A stretch of DNA of 64,000 nt from Exiguobacterium chiriqhucha RW-2 (GCF_000416965.1 NZ_ATCL01000020.1:434001-498000), one strand, 5' to 3'; shown: positions 17,361 to 27,201, counted from the stretch's first letter. Program-made: numbers and translations. Notes: generated from the letters alone by a model not told the origin.

Positions 17361-17389
17361 TGGTCACAGAAATTCGCCTGTGATATGAT
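17361..17389 (+). promoter_or_regulatory. Promoter of der with an overlapping palindrome
   Basis: A -10 TATGAT (17384-17389) and a weak -35 TGGTCA (17361-17366) are 17 bases apart. Inside lies a perfect inverted repeat TCACAG-8-CTGTGA (17364-17383), placed to act as an operator. Confidence 0.5.
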
Positions 17390-17447
17390 AGTACAGTTGC
17401 AATTAGAAACGATAGACTTATTGAATGAAAGTTAGAGAGGTGTTTAT

Positions 17448-18758
17448 ATGGGAATTCCAGCAGTGGCCATCGTAGGCCGCCCGAATATTGGGAAATCCAC
17501 GATTTTTAACCGGATTATCGGAGATCGCGTGTCGATCGTCGATGATAAGCCCGGTGTAACACGCGACCGCATTTATGGGACGGGTGAGTGGTTGAACCGT
17601 AAGTTTCATTTAATCGACACAGGCGGAATCGAGGTCGGTGATGAGCCGCTCCTCGTGCAAATGCGGCATCAGGCCGAGCTTGCGATCGATGAGGCGGACG
17701 TCATCGTCTTCATGGTGAACGGACGCGAAGGCATTACAGCAGCAGACGAAGAAGTGGCGAACTTGTTGTTCCGTTCGAACAAACCGGTCGTCCTCGCCGT
17801 CAACAAAGTCGACAACTTCGAGATGCGCGAACTCATGTATGAGTTCTATTCACTCGGATTCGGCGATCCGTTCCCGATTTCAGGGACGCACGGTCTTGGT
17901 CTCGGGGACTTGCTCGACAAAGTGCTCGACATGGCTCCAGACAAAGACGACTATGAGTACAATGAAGAAGTCATCCAGTTCTCGCTCATCGGACGTCCGA
18001 ACGTTGGGAAATCGAGCTTGACGAACGCGATTCTCGGTGAAGAACGCGTTATCGTCTCGGACATCGCGGGCACGACTCGTGATGCCATCGATACACCGTT
18101 CACACGGGATGGGCAAGAATACGTCATCATCGATACGGCAGGGATGCGCAAGCGCGGGAAAGTGTATGAATCTACCGAGCGCTACAGCGTCATGCGTGCC
18201 CAAAAAGCGATTGAACGCTCGAACGTCGTTCTCGTCGTCATCGACGGTGAAGAAGGCATCATCGAGCAAGACAAACGTGTTGCCGGACTCGCCCACGAAG
18301 CGGGGAAAGCCATCGTTCTCGTCGTCAACAAATGGGACGCCGTCGACAAAGACGATAAAACGATGAAGAAAATGGAAGAGAAGATTCGTAAAGAATTCTT
18401 GTTCCTTGACTATGCACCGATCGTCTTCTTGTCGGCGCTCACGTCGAAACGATTGCAGACACTTCTGCCGGTCGTCAAAGAAGTGGCTGATTCACATCGC
18501 CGTCGCATCTCGACGAGCGTCTTGAACGACGTCATCGTCGACGCAGTCGCGATGAACCCGACACCGACGGACAAAGGACAACGACTCAAGATCAACTACG
18601 CGACGCAAGTGGCCATCGAGCCGCCGACGTTCGTGTTGTTCGTCAACGATCCAGAGTTGCTTCACTTCTCATACAAACGTTATCTAGATAACCAGATTCG
18701 CCGCGCATTTGACTTTACTGGTACACCGATTCATATCGTGGCTCGTCAGAAAAACTAG
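17448..18758 (+). CDS. der: Ribosome-assembly GTPase Der (EngA)
   Basis: A 436-residue essential GTPase with two tandem G domains and a KH-like C terminus, acting in 50S subunit maturation. The first P-loop is GRPNIGKST near residue 10 with DTGG, and the second is GRPNVGKSS near residue 183 with DTAG. NKVD and NKWD specificity motifs follow in each domain. Length equals that of B. subtilis EngA (436). ATG follows AGAGAGGTG. The next gene, gpsA, starts 17 bases after the stop, so they are probably co-transcribed as in Bacillus. Confidence 0.97.
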   Translation: MGIPAVAIVGRPNIGKSTIFNRIIGDRVSIVDDKPGVTRDRIYGTGEWLNRKFHLIDTGGIEVGDEPLLVQMRHQAELAIDEADVIVFMVNGREGITAADEEVANLLFRSNKPVVLAVNKVDNFEMRELMYEFYSLGFGDPFPISGTHGLGLGDLLDKVLDMAPDKDDYEYNEEVIQFSLIGRPNVGKSSLTNAILGEERVIVSDIAGTTRDAIDTPFTRDGQEYVIIDTAGMRKRGKVYESTERYSVMRAQKAIERSNVVLVVIDGEEGIIEQDKRVAGLAHEAGKAIVLVVNKWDAVDKDDKTMKKMEEKIRKEFLFLDYAPIVFLSALTSKRLQTLLPVVKEVADSHRRRISTSVLNDVIVDAVAMNPTPTDKGQRLKINYATQVAIEPPTFVLFVNDPELLHFSYKRYLDNQIRRAFDFTGTPIHIVARQKN

Positions 18759-18775
18759 TAATGGGGGTGCCTCTT

Positions 18776-19819
18776 ATGGCAAAAGTAGCTGTCATCGGCG
18801 CAGGGAGCTGGGGAACGGCGATATCACTCGTCCTCGCTGACAACGGACATGATGTTCTACTATATGGACGTGAGGAAGATCACGTTCATGAAATCAACAC
18901 GGCCCACACGAACGCGACCTATTTGAAAGACGCACCGTTGCCGACTTCGATTCGGGCGACGACAGACTTGGCGGAAGCGGTCAAAGATCGTTCCATCGTA
19001 TTCCTCGTCGTCCCGAGTTCGGCGATTCGTCCGGTGTCGCGTGAGTTGAACGCGCTCCTTACGAAACCGGCGGTCATCGTGCATGCCGCCAAAGGAATCG
19101 AACCGAAGACGCATAAACGTCTGTCGGAGATTATCGCCGAAGAAATCGACCCGTCGAAACGTCGGGCCATCGGTGTCTTGACGGGACCGACGCATGCCGA
19201 GGAAGTGGCCGTCCGTAAATTGACGACCATCACAATCGCTTGCGAGGACTTGGACGTGGCCGATGAGATTCAAGAGTTGCTCACGAACGATCAGTTCCGG
19301 GTCTATTTGAATTCGGACGTCATCGGGGCGGAGTACGGCGGTGCGCTCAAGAACATCATCGCGCTTGCCGCAGGAATGACGGATGGGCTCGGCTATGGCG
19401 ATAACGCCAAAGCGGCCCTCATGACACGCGGGATCGTCGAGATCGCCCGGCTCGGGGTCAAACTCGGTGCCAACCCGGCGTCGTTCTCCGGCTTGACGGG
19501 AATCGGCGATTTGATTGTCACGGCCACGTCTCAGCATAGCCGTAACTGGCGTGCCGGGAACGCGATCGGTCGCGGCGAGAAGCTCGAGGATGTGCTCGGT
19601 CAAATGGGCATGGTCGTGGAGGGGGTGCGTGCCTGTGAGGCGGCGCATACGCTCGCTCGGGAAGCCGGTGTCGAGATGCCGATCACAGAGGCCCTCTACA
19701 ACGTGTTATTCGAAGGGAAGAGCCCACACGATGAAGTACAAAAGTTAATGAGACGCCCGCAGAAGCATGAAATGGAAGAAGTGTTCCATTTCGAAGGCGA
19801 CGTAGAGCAAAGGGACTGA
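18776..19819 (+). CDS. gpsA: Glycerol-3-phosphate dehydrogenase [NAD(P)+]
   Basis: A 347-residue cytoplasmic enzyme reducing dihydroxyacetone phosphate to sn-glycerol-3-phosphate for membrane lipid synthesis. The N-terminal nucleotide motif is VIGAGSWGTAIS and the catalytic domain contains the lysine region GGALKNIIALAAG. ATG 18776 is chosen because GGGGGTG lies 7 bases before it; an in-frame ATG at 18761 lies upstream of that RBS. It follows der closely and its stop codon lies inside the terminator stem. plsC, in the same window, uses its product line. Confidence 0.96.
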   Translation: MAKVAVIGAGSWGTAISLVLADNGHDVLLYGREEDHVHEINTAHTNATYLKDAPLPTSIRATTDLAEAVKDRSIVFLVVPSSAIRPVSRELNALLTKPAVIVHAAKGIEPKTHKRLSEIIAEEIDPSKRRAIGVLTGPTHAEEVAVRKLTTITIACEDLDVADEIQELLTNDQFRVYLNSDVIGAEYGGALKNIIALAAGMTDGLGYGDNAKAALMTRGIVEIARLGVKLGANPASFSGLTGIGDLIVTATSQHSRNWRAGNAIGRGEKLEDVLGQMGMVVEGVRACEAAHTLAREAGVEMPITEALYNVLFEGKSPHDEVQKLMRRPQKHEMEEVFHFEGDVEQRD

Positions 19820-19848
19820 CGTTTTCGTTCAGTTCCTTTGTTTTTTTT
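19808..19848 (+). terminator. Intrinsic terminator overlapping the end of gpsA
   Basis: CAAAGGGACTGA pairs with TCAGTTCCTTTG (one G-T pair, small bulge near the loop), followed by eight Ts. The gpsA stop codon is inside the left arm. Confidence 0.88.
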
Positions 19849-19899
19849 GCTACACTAATGTACGGAGATAGATTTAAAGAGAAAGTCGAGGGGATAGAC

Positions 19900-20100
19900 G
19901 TGACACCGTCACTGATCAAGATGTGGATTTCATTTGCGGGCATCGGGGCGTTTGCCATCGCCGCGCTCATGGTGGCAGTCAGCCATACGAAACTAACGGG
20001 ATGGTTCGCGGCGCTCGTCCGCGTCATCGCATTCGTCATATTTTTATTTGGGACGATCATCATGATTTATGTGGTCGCTTCAGGACCGACAGGAGGATAA
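19900..20100 (+). CDS. yphE: Small membrane protein YphE (DUF2768)
   Basis: A 66-residue protein with two transmembrane helices (WISFAGIGAFAIAALMVAV and VIAFVIFLFGTIIMIYVVA). It sits between gpsA and yphF as in Bacillus, where the short DUF2768 protein has the same layout; function is unknown. GTG 19900 is preferred because GAGGGG lies 6 bases upstream; an ATG at 19858 would add a charged segment without RBS. Three bases separate its stop from the yphF start, so the two are co-translated. Confidence 0.8.
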   Translation: MTPSLIKMWISFAGIGAFAIAALMVAVSHTKLTGWFAALVRVIAFVIFLFGTIIMIYVVASGPTGG

Positions 20101-20103
20101 GAC

Positions 20104-20814
20104 GTGAAACGGATTTTTTTGGTCGCGAGTCTATTGGCGGCGACCGTGCTCAGTGGATGTATGTTCCCAGATTCGAACCGGGTCGATAACGTCCCGTATG
20201 AAGACCAACTGAAGTCGGTACAGACGGCCGTCGACTCGTTCAAGGAGACGACCGGGGTGTTGCCGATTAAAACAAGGCCGGCCGAGACGCCACTCATGGA
20301 ACGTTATCCGATCGAGTTCGCCCGGCTCGTCCCCGGTTATTTAGCCGACCCGCCGGCGAACAGCTTCGAAGGAGGCGGTCTGTTCTTGTACGTCCTCGTG
20401 GACGCCGAGACGGAGCCGAAGGTCAAACTCATTGATTTACGTGTGTCAGAAAGCTTGCAACAGTTACAGACGAATATTAACGCGTTCCGGGCCAAAGAAG
20501 GCAAGTTCCCGTTTGACGGGTCGCTCGGAAAGAATCAATTCACGATTGATTATGATCTCGTCTTCGTCTCTGAAGAGCCAAGTATCCCAAGTCCGTACAC
20601 GGAAAACGAATTGCCGATCTATGTCGACGGGACCGGACAATTATTTGTCGACTACCGTGCCGACTTGGAAGCCGCCCTCGAGAACACGGATGTAGAGCCA
20701 AAAGTCGGTGAGGACATTCGGTATTTGCTCTATAATGACTCCCCATTCGCTCCGGCTTATTCGCAAGGGTACACGATTAATGAACAAGGTGAAGTCGAGT
20801 TTTTAAACAACTGA
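20104..20814 (+). CDS. yphF: YphF-like lipoprotein
   Basis: A 236-residue exported lipoprotein of unknown function. The signal peptide (MKRIFLVASLLAATVLSGC) ends in the lipobox LSGC with Cys19. The mature part has two similar-looking segments, QLKSVQTAVDSFKETTGVLPI and QLQTNINAFRAKEGKFPFD, each followed by a proline-rich turn; this suggests an internal duplication. GTG start with AGGAGG 7 bases upstream. Position after yphE matches B. subtilis, where spoIVA follows; here hbs follows directly. Confidence 0.83.
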   Translation: MKRIFLVASLLAATVLSGCMFPDSNRVDNVPYEDQLKSVQTAVDSFKETTGVLPIKTRPAETPLMERYPIEFARLVPGYLADPPANSFEGGGLFLYVLVDAETEPKVKLIDLRVSESLQQLQTNINAFRAKEGKFPFDGSLGKNQFTIDYDLVFVSEEPSIPSPYTENELPIYVDGTGQLFVDYRADLEAALENTDVEPKVGEDIRYLLYNDSPFAPAYSQGYTINEQGEVEFLNN

Positions 20815-20856
20815 TCGACTGAGCGGGTCGAATATAGGCCGATTGCTTAAAAAATG

Positions 20857-20885
20857 TTGTCATATCAACGTTTGTACGATATGAT
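20857..20885 (+). promoter_or_regulatory. Sigma-A promoter for hbs
   Basis: TTGTCA and TATGAT with a 17-base spacer, the -10 ending 39 bases before the hbs ATG. Confidence 0.8.
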
Positions 20886-20923
20886 TAATCCCGTAAACTC
20901 TCAGTGAGAGGAGGTGAATCGTG

Positions 20924-21196
20924 ATGAACAAAACTGAATTGATCCAAGCAGTTGCGGAGAAAGCAAATGTTTCGAAAAAAGAAGCTACACAAGTTGTAGA
21001 AGCTACTTTCGAATCTATCACTGAAGCACTCCAAAACGGTGATAAAATTCAATTGATCGGTTTTGGTACTTTTGAAGTTCGTGAGCGCGCTGCCCGTAAA
21101 GGTCGCAACCCACGTACGAAAGAAGATATCGAAATCCCGGCAAGCAAAGTTCCTGCCTTCAAAGCAGGTAAAGCGCTTAAAGATGCGGTCAAATAA
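20924..21196 (+). CDS. hbs: Histone-like DNA-binding protein HU
   Basis: A 90-residue nucleoid protein nearly identical in layout to HBsu. The dimerisation helices ([21 protein letters not shown]) are followed by the DNA-binding arm region [20 protein letters not shown] and the end [24 protein letters not shown] precedes ATG 20924; an adjacent in-frame GTG (20921) is an alternative. The codons are visibly more AT-rich and biased than in neighbouring genes, as expected for a highly expressed gene. It has its own strong promoter and terminator. It binds DNA without sequence specificity and bends it. Confidence 0.97.
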   Translation: MNKTELIQAVAEKANVSKKEATQVVEATFESITEALQNGDKIQLIGFGTFEVRERAARKGRNPRTKEDIEIPASKVPAFKAGKALKDAVK

Positions 21197-21208
21197 TGGG
21201 CAATACAT

Positions 21209-21233
21209 AAGTCGCCGAAAGGCGGCTTTTTTT
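21209..21233 (+). terminator. Intrinsic terminator after hbs
   Basis: Stem AAGTCGCC/GGCGGCTT (one G-T pair) around the tetraloop GAAA, followed by seven or more Ts. Confidence 0.92.
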
Positions 21234-21323
21234 GTGTCGGAAAGCGAGTTCACATGGCGTGAATGTGACAAAAATGTGCTATACTATGTCAGAATGACAA
21301 CGAAGAGGACGAGGGGGGATAGC

Positions 21324-21896
21324 ATGGAACAGATGACATACGAAACCGTTGTCACCGACCTTGCTCGTCAAATCGAAGAACGCATGAACCATCCGTATTT
21401 GACGAGACACGAGATTGTACCCGTAGTCGACATGCCTTTACTTCGTTGGATGGTCGAGATGATTGAAATCGAATCGAATCAACAACGTCAGCTCGTGCTT
21501 GCGACGTATTTTGCACATCAAGCACTTGAACTGCACGATCAAGTAAAGGATTGCCCGAACGGCTCGCTCGAGCGGCAACTCAAAGTGCTCGCCGGCGATT
21601 TCGCCTCGGCTCAATTTTATAAAATATTGGCACTGTTTCCTGCCGACTATAGCAATCGCTTCGGTCGGTCGGTCCAGCTTGTCAATGGGGCGAAATGTAC
21701 GCTCGCGCTTGATGCGGACGTATCCGTCACGACTTGGATGGAAGCGAACTTCGGATTGATTAAAACGTTTTCTGAGGTGATAGGTCGGTCCTACTTGACC
21801 ACATACGGAAAAACGATCATCGAACGAAAGGCGACAGTACTGCGCCAAGATCAACGAGAACAGCTAACGACGCTCCTGGCGCACGCTGTCGCTTAG
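21324..21896 (+). CDS. hepS: Heptaprenyl diphosphate synthase component I
   Basis: A 190-residue small, non-catalytic subunit that with HepT makes the C35 side chain of menaquinone-7. Characteristic pieces are [13 protein letters not shown] and [15 protein letters not shown], matching the HepS family. It is shorter than B. subtilis HepS (251). The ATG at 21324 follows GAGGGGGG; the longer in-frame opening to 21063 runs through hbs and its terminator and is not real. In B. subtilis mtrA and mtrB lie between hbs and hepS; both are missing here. MenG and HepT follow as one unit. Confidence 0.88.
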   Translation: MEQMTYETVVTDLARQIEERMNHPYLTRHEIVPVVDMPLLRWMVEMIEIESNQQRQLVLATYFAHQALELHDQVKDCPNGSLERQLKVLAGDFASAQFYKILALFPADYSNRFGRSVQLVNGAKCTLALDADVSVTTWMEANFGLIKTFSEVIGRSYLTTYGKTIIERKATVLRQDQREQLTTLLAHAVA

Positions 21897-21916
21897 AACG
21901 GAAAGGATGTTACGTA

Positions 21917-22618
21917 TTGCAACCGAAAGAAAAAGAGCAAAAAGTATATGACGTGTTTCAATCAATCTCACCGAGCTACGATACGATGAACTCGATCATC
22001 AGTTTCCGTTTGCATAAATGGTGGCGCAAAGCGACGATGCGTCGCATGCAAGTGTTCCCGGGCGCGAAATGTCTCGACGTCTGCTGCGGGACGGCCGACT
22101 GGACGATTCAACTCGCCGAGGCGGCTGGTAATACCGGTGTCGTCAAAGGTCTTGATTTTTCCGAGAATATGCTCGCGGTCGGCCAAGAGAAAGTGGCCGA
22201 TTATCCGACGATCGAACTCATCCATGGTAACGCGATGGCATTGCCGTTCGGGGATCACTCATTCGACTACGTGACGATCGGCTTCGGCCTTCGCAACGTA
22301 CCGGATTACATGACGGTGCTCCGTGAACTGCACCGGGTCTTGAAACCGGGCGGGACGGTCGTCTGTCTCGAGACGAGCCAACCGACAGCACCGCTGTTCA
22401 GCGAACTGTATCGCTTCTATTTCGGCTCGGTCATGCCGTTATTCGGGAAAGTGTTCGCCGGCTCATACGATCAATACAAATGGCTCCAAGAGTCGACCGA
22501 CCAATTCCCGGACCGGTTGACGCTAAAACGCATGTTCGAGACGGCAGGCTTCGAACAAGTCGAAGTGAAGGCGTTCTCCGGCGGTGCGTGTGCCATGCAC
22601 CTAGGAAAGAAGTGGTGA
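21917..22618 (+). CDS. menG: Demethylmenaquinone methyltransferase
   Basis: A 233-residue SAM-dependent enzyme (UbiE/MenG, formerly MenH in B. subtilis) catalysing the last methylation of menaquinone. The SAM motif I is [13 protein letters not shown], with GLDFSENML and [15 protein letters not shown] further on. TTG start with AAGGATG upstream. It is sandwiched between the two heptaprenyl diphosphate synthase genes, giving the classic hepS-menG-hepT operon. The product feeds the qcrABC respiratory chain also in this window. Confidence 0.95.
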   Translation: MQPKEKEQKVYDVFQSISPSYDTMNSIISFRLHKWWRKATMRRMQVFPGAKCLDVCCGTADWTIQLAEAAGNTGVVKGLDFSENMLAVGQEKVADYPTIELIHGNAMALPFGDHSFDYVTIGFGLRNVPDYMTVLRELHRVLKPGGTVVCLETSQPTAPLFSELYRFYFGSVMPLFGKVFAGSYDQYKWLQESTDQFPDRLTLKRMFETAGFEQVEVKAFSGGACAMHLGKKW

Positions 22619-22621
22619 CCG

Positions 22622-23584
22622 ATGTCTTTGAAGCGACTTTATCGCCACATGAACCGAGAGATTGAGCAGATCGATCGCTTCTTGTCGACGCGGGTCCATA
22701 CGGATCACCCGGTCATCGAGGCGGCCTCGAAGCAACTGCTTGATGCGGGCGGGAAGCGGATCCGTCCGGCGTTCGTATTGCTGAGCGCTGGTTTCGGGCA
22801 AGCGAAAGACATCCGCTTGACGAAAGTGGCGGCGAGTCTTGAACTGATTCATATGGCCTCGCTCGTCCATGATGACGTCATCGATGACGCCACACTTCGC
22901 CGGGGCAAACCGACCGTCATGGAACGTTACGATGAGCAGGTCGCGATGTATACAGGGAATACGTTGTTCGGCGAAGCGATTCGACTCGTCTCTGAGGTCG
23001 ACTCGCCGCGCGTGATGGAAATCATGGCAGACACGATGGAACTGATTTGTATCGGTGAAATCAATCAAATCCAAGACCAATACGACTGGGGCCAGTCCCC
23101 GAAACGATATCTCGATCGGATTGCCCGAAAGACGGCGCTCTTGATTGAGACGAGTTGTGCGGCCGGGGCCGTCGTCTCAGGGGCGTCACCCGAAGTCGTC
23201 AAACAGCTGCGGCTGTTCGGCTATGACATCGGGATGGCGTTCCAAATGACGGATGATTTGCTCGATTTCACCGCGAAAAGTTTTCAGCTTGGAAAGCCGG
23301 TCGGAGAAGATTTGAAGCACGGCCATAAAACGTTGCCGCTCTTCTATTCAGCGGAAGACCCTGAATTCTTTGGTCGGTTGCAGCAAGTCAACCAGTCGTC
23401 CGATTACGCGACGACCCATACGCTCGTTCGTGAAGTGCAGCGCAACGGGACGCTCGAGCGAAGCCAACGAACAATCGACCGGTACGTGAACCGGGCGATT
23501 CAACGTCTCGATGGCTTGCCGGACGTACCGGACAAGCGCTCGCTCATTGAAATCGCCGAGTATATCGGGAAACGAAAATGGTAA
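22622..23584 (+). CDS. hepT: Heptaprenyl diphosphate synthase component II
   Basis: A 320-residue catalytic trans-prenyltransferase subunit. The first aspartate-rich motif is HDDVIDDATLRRGKPT and the second is QMTDDLLDF; the product GKPVGEDLKHGHKTLPL segment is also present. Length equals B. subtilis HepT (320-348 range). It starts 4 bases after menG and should be co-translated. The complex with HepS condenses four isopentenyl diphosphates onto farnesyl diphosphate. Confidence 0.95.
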   Translation: MSLKRLYRHMNREIEQIDRFLSTRVHTDHPVIEAASKQLLDAGGKRIRPAFVLLSAGFGQAKDIRLTKVAASLELIHMASLVHDDVIDDATLRRGKPTVMERYDEQVAMYTGNTLFGEAIRLVSEVDSPRVMEIMADTMELICIGEINQIQDQYDWGQSPKRYLDRIARKTALLIETSCAAGAVVSGASPEVVKQLRLFGYDIGMAFQMTDDLLDFTAKSFQLGKPVGEDLKHGHKTLPLFYSAEDPEFFGRLQQVNQSSDYATTHTLVREVQRNGTLERSQRTIDRYVNRAIQRLDGLPDVPDKRSLIEIAEYIGKRKW

Positions 23585-23602
23585 CAACCACCTTGTAAAC
23601 CC

Positions 23603-23631
23603 TTTCAATAATCAAGATGACCGTGTAAACT
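23603..23631 (+). promoter_or_regulatory. Putative promoter for ndk
   Basis: TTTCAA and TAAACT with a 17-base spacer, about 45 bases upstream of ndk. Matches are moderate. Confidence 0.4.
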
Positions 23632-23675
23632 AATAAAGTACATGGTACACATATTGATTTAGGGGGATTAGGGGA

Positions 23676-24092
23676 ATGGAAAAAACATTTTTAATGGTAA
23701 AACCGGATGGAGTGAAACGCGGTCTGATTGGGGAAATCATCTCGCGCTTCGAAACGAAAGGATATACGTTGAACCGTCTTGAGCTATTGACGCCATCGGT
23801 TGAAGTCGCACAATCGCATTATGCGGAACATAAGGAAAAGCCGTTCTTTGGAGAACTTGTCGAATTCTTAACGTCTGGTCCTGTTGTAGCGATGGAGTGG
23901 GAAGGCGAAAATATCGTCGCCGTCTCTCGATTGATGATCGGGAAGACGAACCCGTTAGACGCACAACCTGGAACAATTCGTGGCGATCTGGCCTCGACGA
24001 TGTCACAAAACGTCATCCATGGTTCAGATAGCGTGGAGAGCGCAGAGCGTGAATTGTCACTCTGGTTCGCCACTGAAGCATCACACGTTTGA
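23676..24092 (+). CDS. ndk: Nucleoside diphosphate kinase
   Basis: A 138-residue enzyme balancing nucleoside triphosphate pools. The N terminus [20 protein letters not shown] and the active-site sequence [15 protein letters not shown] with phospho-acceptor His115 are intact. Length is slightly below the usual 148. It has its own terminator. The order hepT-ndk-cheR-aroC is the same as in B. subtilis. Confidence 0.96.
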   Translation: MEKTFLMVKPDGVKRGLIGEIISRFETKGYTLNRLELLTPSVEVAQSHYAEHKEKPFFGELVEFLTSGPVVAMEWEGENIVAVSRLMIGKTNPLDAQPGTIRGDLASTMSQNVIHGSDSVESAERELSLWFATEASHV

Positions 24093-24099
24093 TGACGAT

Positions 24100-24129
24100 A
24101 AAAGGGACGGGGGCCTCCTGTCCCTTTTT
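24100..24129 (+). terminator. Intrinsic terminator after ndk
   Basis: AAAAGGGAC (24100-24108) pairs with GTCCCTTTT (24120-24128) with extra G-C pairs inside, followed by Ts. Confidence 0.88.
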
Positions 24130-24138
24130 ATATTGGGA

Positions 24139-24152
24139 TTAAAGCGCTTTCG
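24139..24152 (+). promoter_or_regulatory. Possible cre-like site upstream of cheR
   Basis: TTAAAGCGCTTTCG contains the palindromic core AAAGCGCTTT and matches the CcpA consensus at 12 of 14 positions. No clear promoter was identified next to it. Confidence 0.35.
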
Positions 24153-24206
24153 CTTGTTTTGGCACGACATGATCTAGGAGAAGAGAAAGAATTGAGGTTG
24201 GAACTG

Positions 24207-24989
24207 GTGATAAATGATTATGCCATCTTCGTAAAAAAGTTTTATATGAAGTCGGGGATTGACTTAAACCTATACAAAGAAGCCCAGATGAAGCGACGTA
24301 TGATTGCACTTCGCGAGAAGAAAGGGTATGCCACGTTTATCGAATACTTCAAAGCGATGGAGTCGGACCGGGGCTTATACGATGAATTTTTGGATCGCAT
24401 GACCATCAACGTGAGTGAATTTTACCGGAACCCGGTCCGCTGGCAGCAACTAGAGACGGATATTTTGCCGGAACTCATCCGTAAGAGCCAGGGCAAGTTG
24501 CGCGTCTGGAGCGCTGCGTGCTCGACGGGTGAAGAACCGTATTCGTTGGCGATGCTGTTATCGAAACATTTGTCACCCGCACAGTTCACAATCACGGCGA
24601 CGGACCTAGATGACGTGGTGATCGAAAAAGCGAAACAAGGCAAGTATCATGAGCGGGCGCTCGTCGACTTGCCATCAGAGTTTCGGCAGCGTTACTTCAC
24701 CCGCCGTGGAGACGACTATTACATCACAGAGGACATCAAAAAATTAGTGACGTTCAAAAAACATAATCTGCTGGCCGACGTGTATGAACGGAATTTTGAT
24801 TTAATCGTCTGTCGTAACGTCTTGATTTATTTCACCGAGGAAGCGAAAGAGAAAGTGTATACATCGTTCCACCGATCGCTCCGACCAGGCGGTGTCCTCT
24901 TCGTCGGAGGGACCGAGCAGATCTTTCAACCGAAGCGATACGGCTATAAGATGAAGCAGAGCTTCTTCTACGAAAAATTTGAAGAATGA
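24207..24989 (+). CDS. cheR: Chemotaxis protein methyltransferase
   Basis: A 260-residue SAM-dependent enzyme that methylates glutamates of chemoreceptors. The N-terminal helical domain has [15 protein letters not shown] and [12 protein letters not shown]; the catalytic domain has [16 protein letters not shown] and [12 protein letters not shown]-like sequence near residue 210. GTG 24207 is chosen by alignment to B. subtilis CheR (256 residues) and a GAGG 9 bases upstream; upstream in-frame TTG/ATG codons are possible. A lone cheR here, between ndk and aroC, is the normal Bacillus arrangement. Confidence 0.93.
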   Translation: MINDYAIFVKKFYMKSGIDLNLYKEAQMKRRMIALREKKGYATFIEYFKAMESDRGLYDEFLDRMTINVSEFYRNPVRWQQLETDILPELIRKSQGKLRVWSAACSTGEEPYSLAMLLSKHLSPAQFTITATDLDDVVIEKAKQGKYHERALVDLPSEFRQRYFTRRGDDYYITEDIKKLVTFKKHNLLADVYERNFDLIVCRNVLIYFTEEAKEKVYTSFHRSLRPGGVLFVGGTEQIFQPKRYGYKMKQSFFYEKFEE

Positions 24990-24999
24990 GGTGGCAGCT

Positions 25000-26160
25000 A
25001 TGCGTTATTTGACGGCAGGAGAATCGCACGGGCCTGGACTTTCAATCATCATCGAGGGTGTACCGGCCGGGCTTGAGGTCGATGTGCAAGCCATCAATGC
25101 GGAACTCGCGAAACGGCAGTCCGGCTACGGCCGCGGCCGCCGCATGCAAATTGAATCAGACCGAATCGAGGTGAGGGCCGGTATTCGTCACGGGGTGACG
25201 ACAGGGGCCCCTATTTCGTTCTGGATCGAGAACAAGGACCATACTCATTGGCGGAACGTCATGCAGGCCGAACCGATCGATGCGGACGTGGAAATCAAGC
25301 GCCGCGTCGTCCGCCCGCGACCAGGACATGCGGACCTCGTCGGCGGCTTGAAATACGACCATCGTGACCTGCGAGACGTCCTCGAACGCTCGAGCGCACG
25401 TGAGACGGCCGCCCGGGTCGCCGTCGGCGCACTCAGCAAACAACTGCTCGCTGCTGTCGGGATGTCGCTCGTCAGCTATGTCAAAGTGATTGGCGGCGTC
25501 GAGGCCGATGCCTCATACGAGTCGCTCGCCACATTGCGCGCCACGATCGAGGCATCACCGGTCCGGACGATGGATGAGACGGCAGGCCAGGCGATGATGC
25601 ATCGAATCGATGAGGCGAAAGCAGCCGGTGACTCGCTCGGCGGTGTCGTCTGTACGGAAGTGCATGGTGTCATCCCGGGGCTCGGATCGTACGTCCAATA
25701 CGACCGGAAACTCGATGCGGCGATCGCTCGCGCCGTCATGAGTGTCAACGCCATCAAAGGCGTCGCGTTCGGTGATGGGTTCGAGATGGCGTATCGACCA
25801 GGGTCGGAAGTGATGGACCCGATCGCCTATGGACCGGACGGCTATACACGCCTGAGCAATCATCTCGGCGGTTTCGAAGGTGGGATGACGACCGGGATGC
25901 CGATTGTCTGTACCGCTGTGATGAAACCGATTCCGACGCTCTACAAGCCGCTCCAATCCGTTGATATCGATACGAAACAACCGTTCCTCGCCCAAATCGA
26001 GCGAAGTGACGCCTGTGCCGTCCCGGCCGCCTCGCTCGTCGTCGAGGCCGTCGTCGCGTTTGAGCTCGCCCGTGAGTTATGCGAGACGTTCGGACATGAC
26101 ACGGTCGGACGCATCCAAGCGCGCGTCGACGCGTACCGCGAGGAGATTCGCACGTGGTGA
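25000..26160 (+). CDS. aroC: Chorismate synthase
   Basis: A 386-residue FMN-dependent enzyme converting EPSP to chorismate, the last shikimate-pathway step (named aroF in B. subtilis). Conserved pieces are [10 protein letters not shown] at the start, [15 protein letters not shown], the RPGHAD motif and [23 protein letters not shown] lies 5 bases before ATG 25000. The stop overlaps the start of aroB, so translation is coupled. Confidence 0.97.
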   Translation: MRYLTAGESHGPGLSIIIEGVPAGLEVDVQAINAELAKRQSGYGRGRRMQIESDRIEVRAGIRHGVTTGAPISFWIENKDHTHWRNVMQAEPIDADVEIKRRVVRPRPGHADLVGGLKYDHRDLRDVLERSSARETAARVAVGALSKQLLAAVGMSLVSYVKVIGGVEADASYESLATLRATIEASPVRTMDETAGQAMMHRIDEAKAAGDSLGGVVCTEVHGVIPGLGSYVQYDRKLDAAIARAVMSVNAIKGVAFGDGFEMAYRPGSEVMDPIAYGPDGYTRLSNHLGGFEGGMTTGMPIVCTAVMKPIPTLYKPLQSVDIDTKQPFLAQIERSDACAVPAASLVVEAVVAFELARELCETFGHDTVGRIQARVDAYREEIRTW

Positions 26161-27200
26161 CGATTCGCGTGAACGCCTCGACTCCATACGACGTCACAAT
26201 TGAACGAGGGGACGCCTGGCTCGACCGCGTCCCTTACTTCTCGTGCTCGACCGTATGGGTCATCACGGACGAGACGGTAGATCGCCTTCACGGGACGGCG
26301 TTTCGGACTCGTCTCGAGGCAAGCGCGCGTCCAATCGTCTGGTCGGTCGTCCGTCCGGGCGACGGATCGAAATCGCTCGCGACGATTGAACGTCTCGTCG
26401 CAGACGGGTTGACGTCTGGCTGTGACCGGGACACGCTCGTCGTCGCCTTTGGCGGCGGCATGATTGGGGACTTGGCCGGCTTTTTGGCGAGTGTTTATAT
26501 GCGCGGGCTGCAATACATACAAGTGCCGACGACAGTTCTCGCCCACGATTCAGCCGTCGGCGGAAAAGTCGCGGTCAACCATCCGCTCGCCAAAAACGCG
26601 ATCGGTGCCTTTTATCAGCCAGCGGGCGTCCACTATAACGTCGACCGCCTCGAGACGTTGACGGACCGTGACGTACTGAGTGGGCTCGGCGAGTTAATTA
26701 AACATGCCTACTTGTCACGATACGTCCTCGGGCACTCGTTCGAGACCGAGCTGTTCACCGCCTTGGCGCAAGGACCGCTCGATTGGGAGGCGTGGCTCGC
26801 GCGTGGGATTGAAGTGAAACGACAGGTCGTCGAGACCGATGAGCGGGAACACGGCGTAAGGGCATGGCTGAACTTTGGTCATACGTTCGGCCATGCGTTG
26901 GAGTCGGTCGAGGCGTACCGATTAGCGCACGGGGAGGCCATCCTATACGGAATGGTGTACGCCTTCCTCGTCGCCGGAGACGTCACACGCGCGGAAACGC
27001 TCGCCGGTTTCATGAAACAGCAAGCAATCACGCCGGTCGTCTGGCAGCCATTCGAGGCGTATCTCGAGGTGATGCGCCACGATAAAAAGAATCGAACTGG
27101 ACAGATTCGCTTCGTCTTGCTCGGTGTAGAAGTGACCGTGACGAGCGTCACGACCGAGCGGCTCGTCGAAGCGTACAATCAGTTGAAAGGGTGGTTTTAA
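26154..27200 (+). CDS. aroB: 3-dehydroquinate synthase
   Basis: A 348-residue NAD- and zinc-dependent enzyme for the second shikimate step. The nucleotide region [23 protein letters not shown] and the metal-binding GELIKHAYL and [11 protein letters not shown] motifs are visible. GTG 26154 or the adjacent GTG 26157 is the start, with GAGGAG upstream, overlapping the end of aroC. aroA follows after one base, forming aroC-aroB-aroA. In B. subtilis aroH, the trp operon, hisC and tyrA lie between aroB and aroA (aroE); all are missing here. Confidence 0.95.
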   Translation: MVTIRVNASTPYDVTIERGDAWLDRVPYFSCSTVWVITDETVDRLHGTAFRTRLEASARPIVWSVVRPGDGSKSLATIERLVADGLTSGCDRDTLVVAFGGGMIGDLAGFLASVYMRGLQYIQVPTTVLAHDSAVGGKVAVNHPLAKNAIGAFYQPAGVHYNVDRLETLTDRDVLSGLGELIKHAYLSRYVLGHSFETELFTALAQGPLDWEAWLARGIEVKRQVVETDEREHGVRAWLNFGHTFGHALESVEAYRLAHGEAILYGMVYAFLVAGDVTRAETLAGFMKQQAITPVVWQPFEAYLEVMRHDKKNRTGQIRFVLLGVEVTVTSVTTERLVEAYNQLKGWF

Positions 27201-27201
27201 G

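Noticed and set aside
21063-21323. Long in-frame extension of hepS that would start inside hbs
   Set aside because: It runs out of frame through hbs and its terminator; the ATG at 21324 has a strong RBS and fits the HepS family.
23581-23640. Two TTGTAAAC/GTGTAAAC-like repeats before ndk as an operator
   Set aside because: The copies are short and imperfect; chance similarity cannot be excluded, so only the promoter is listed.
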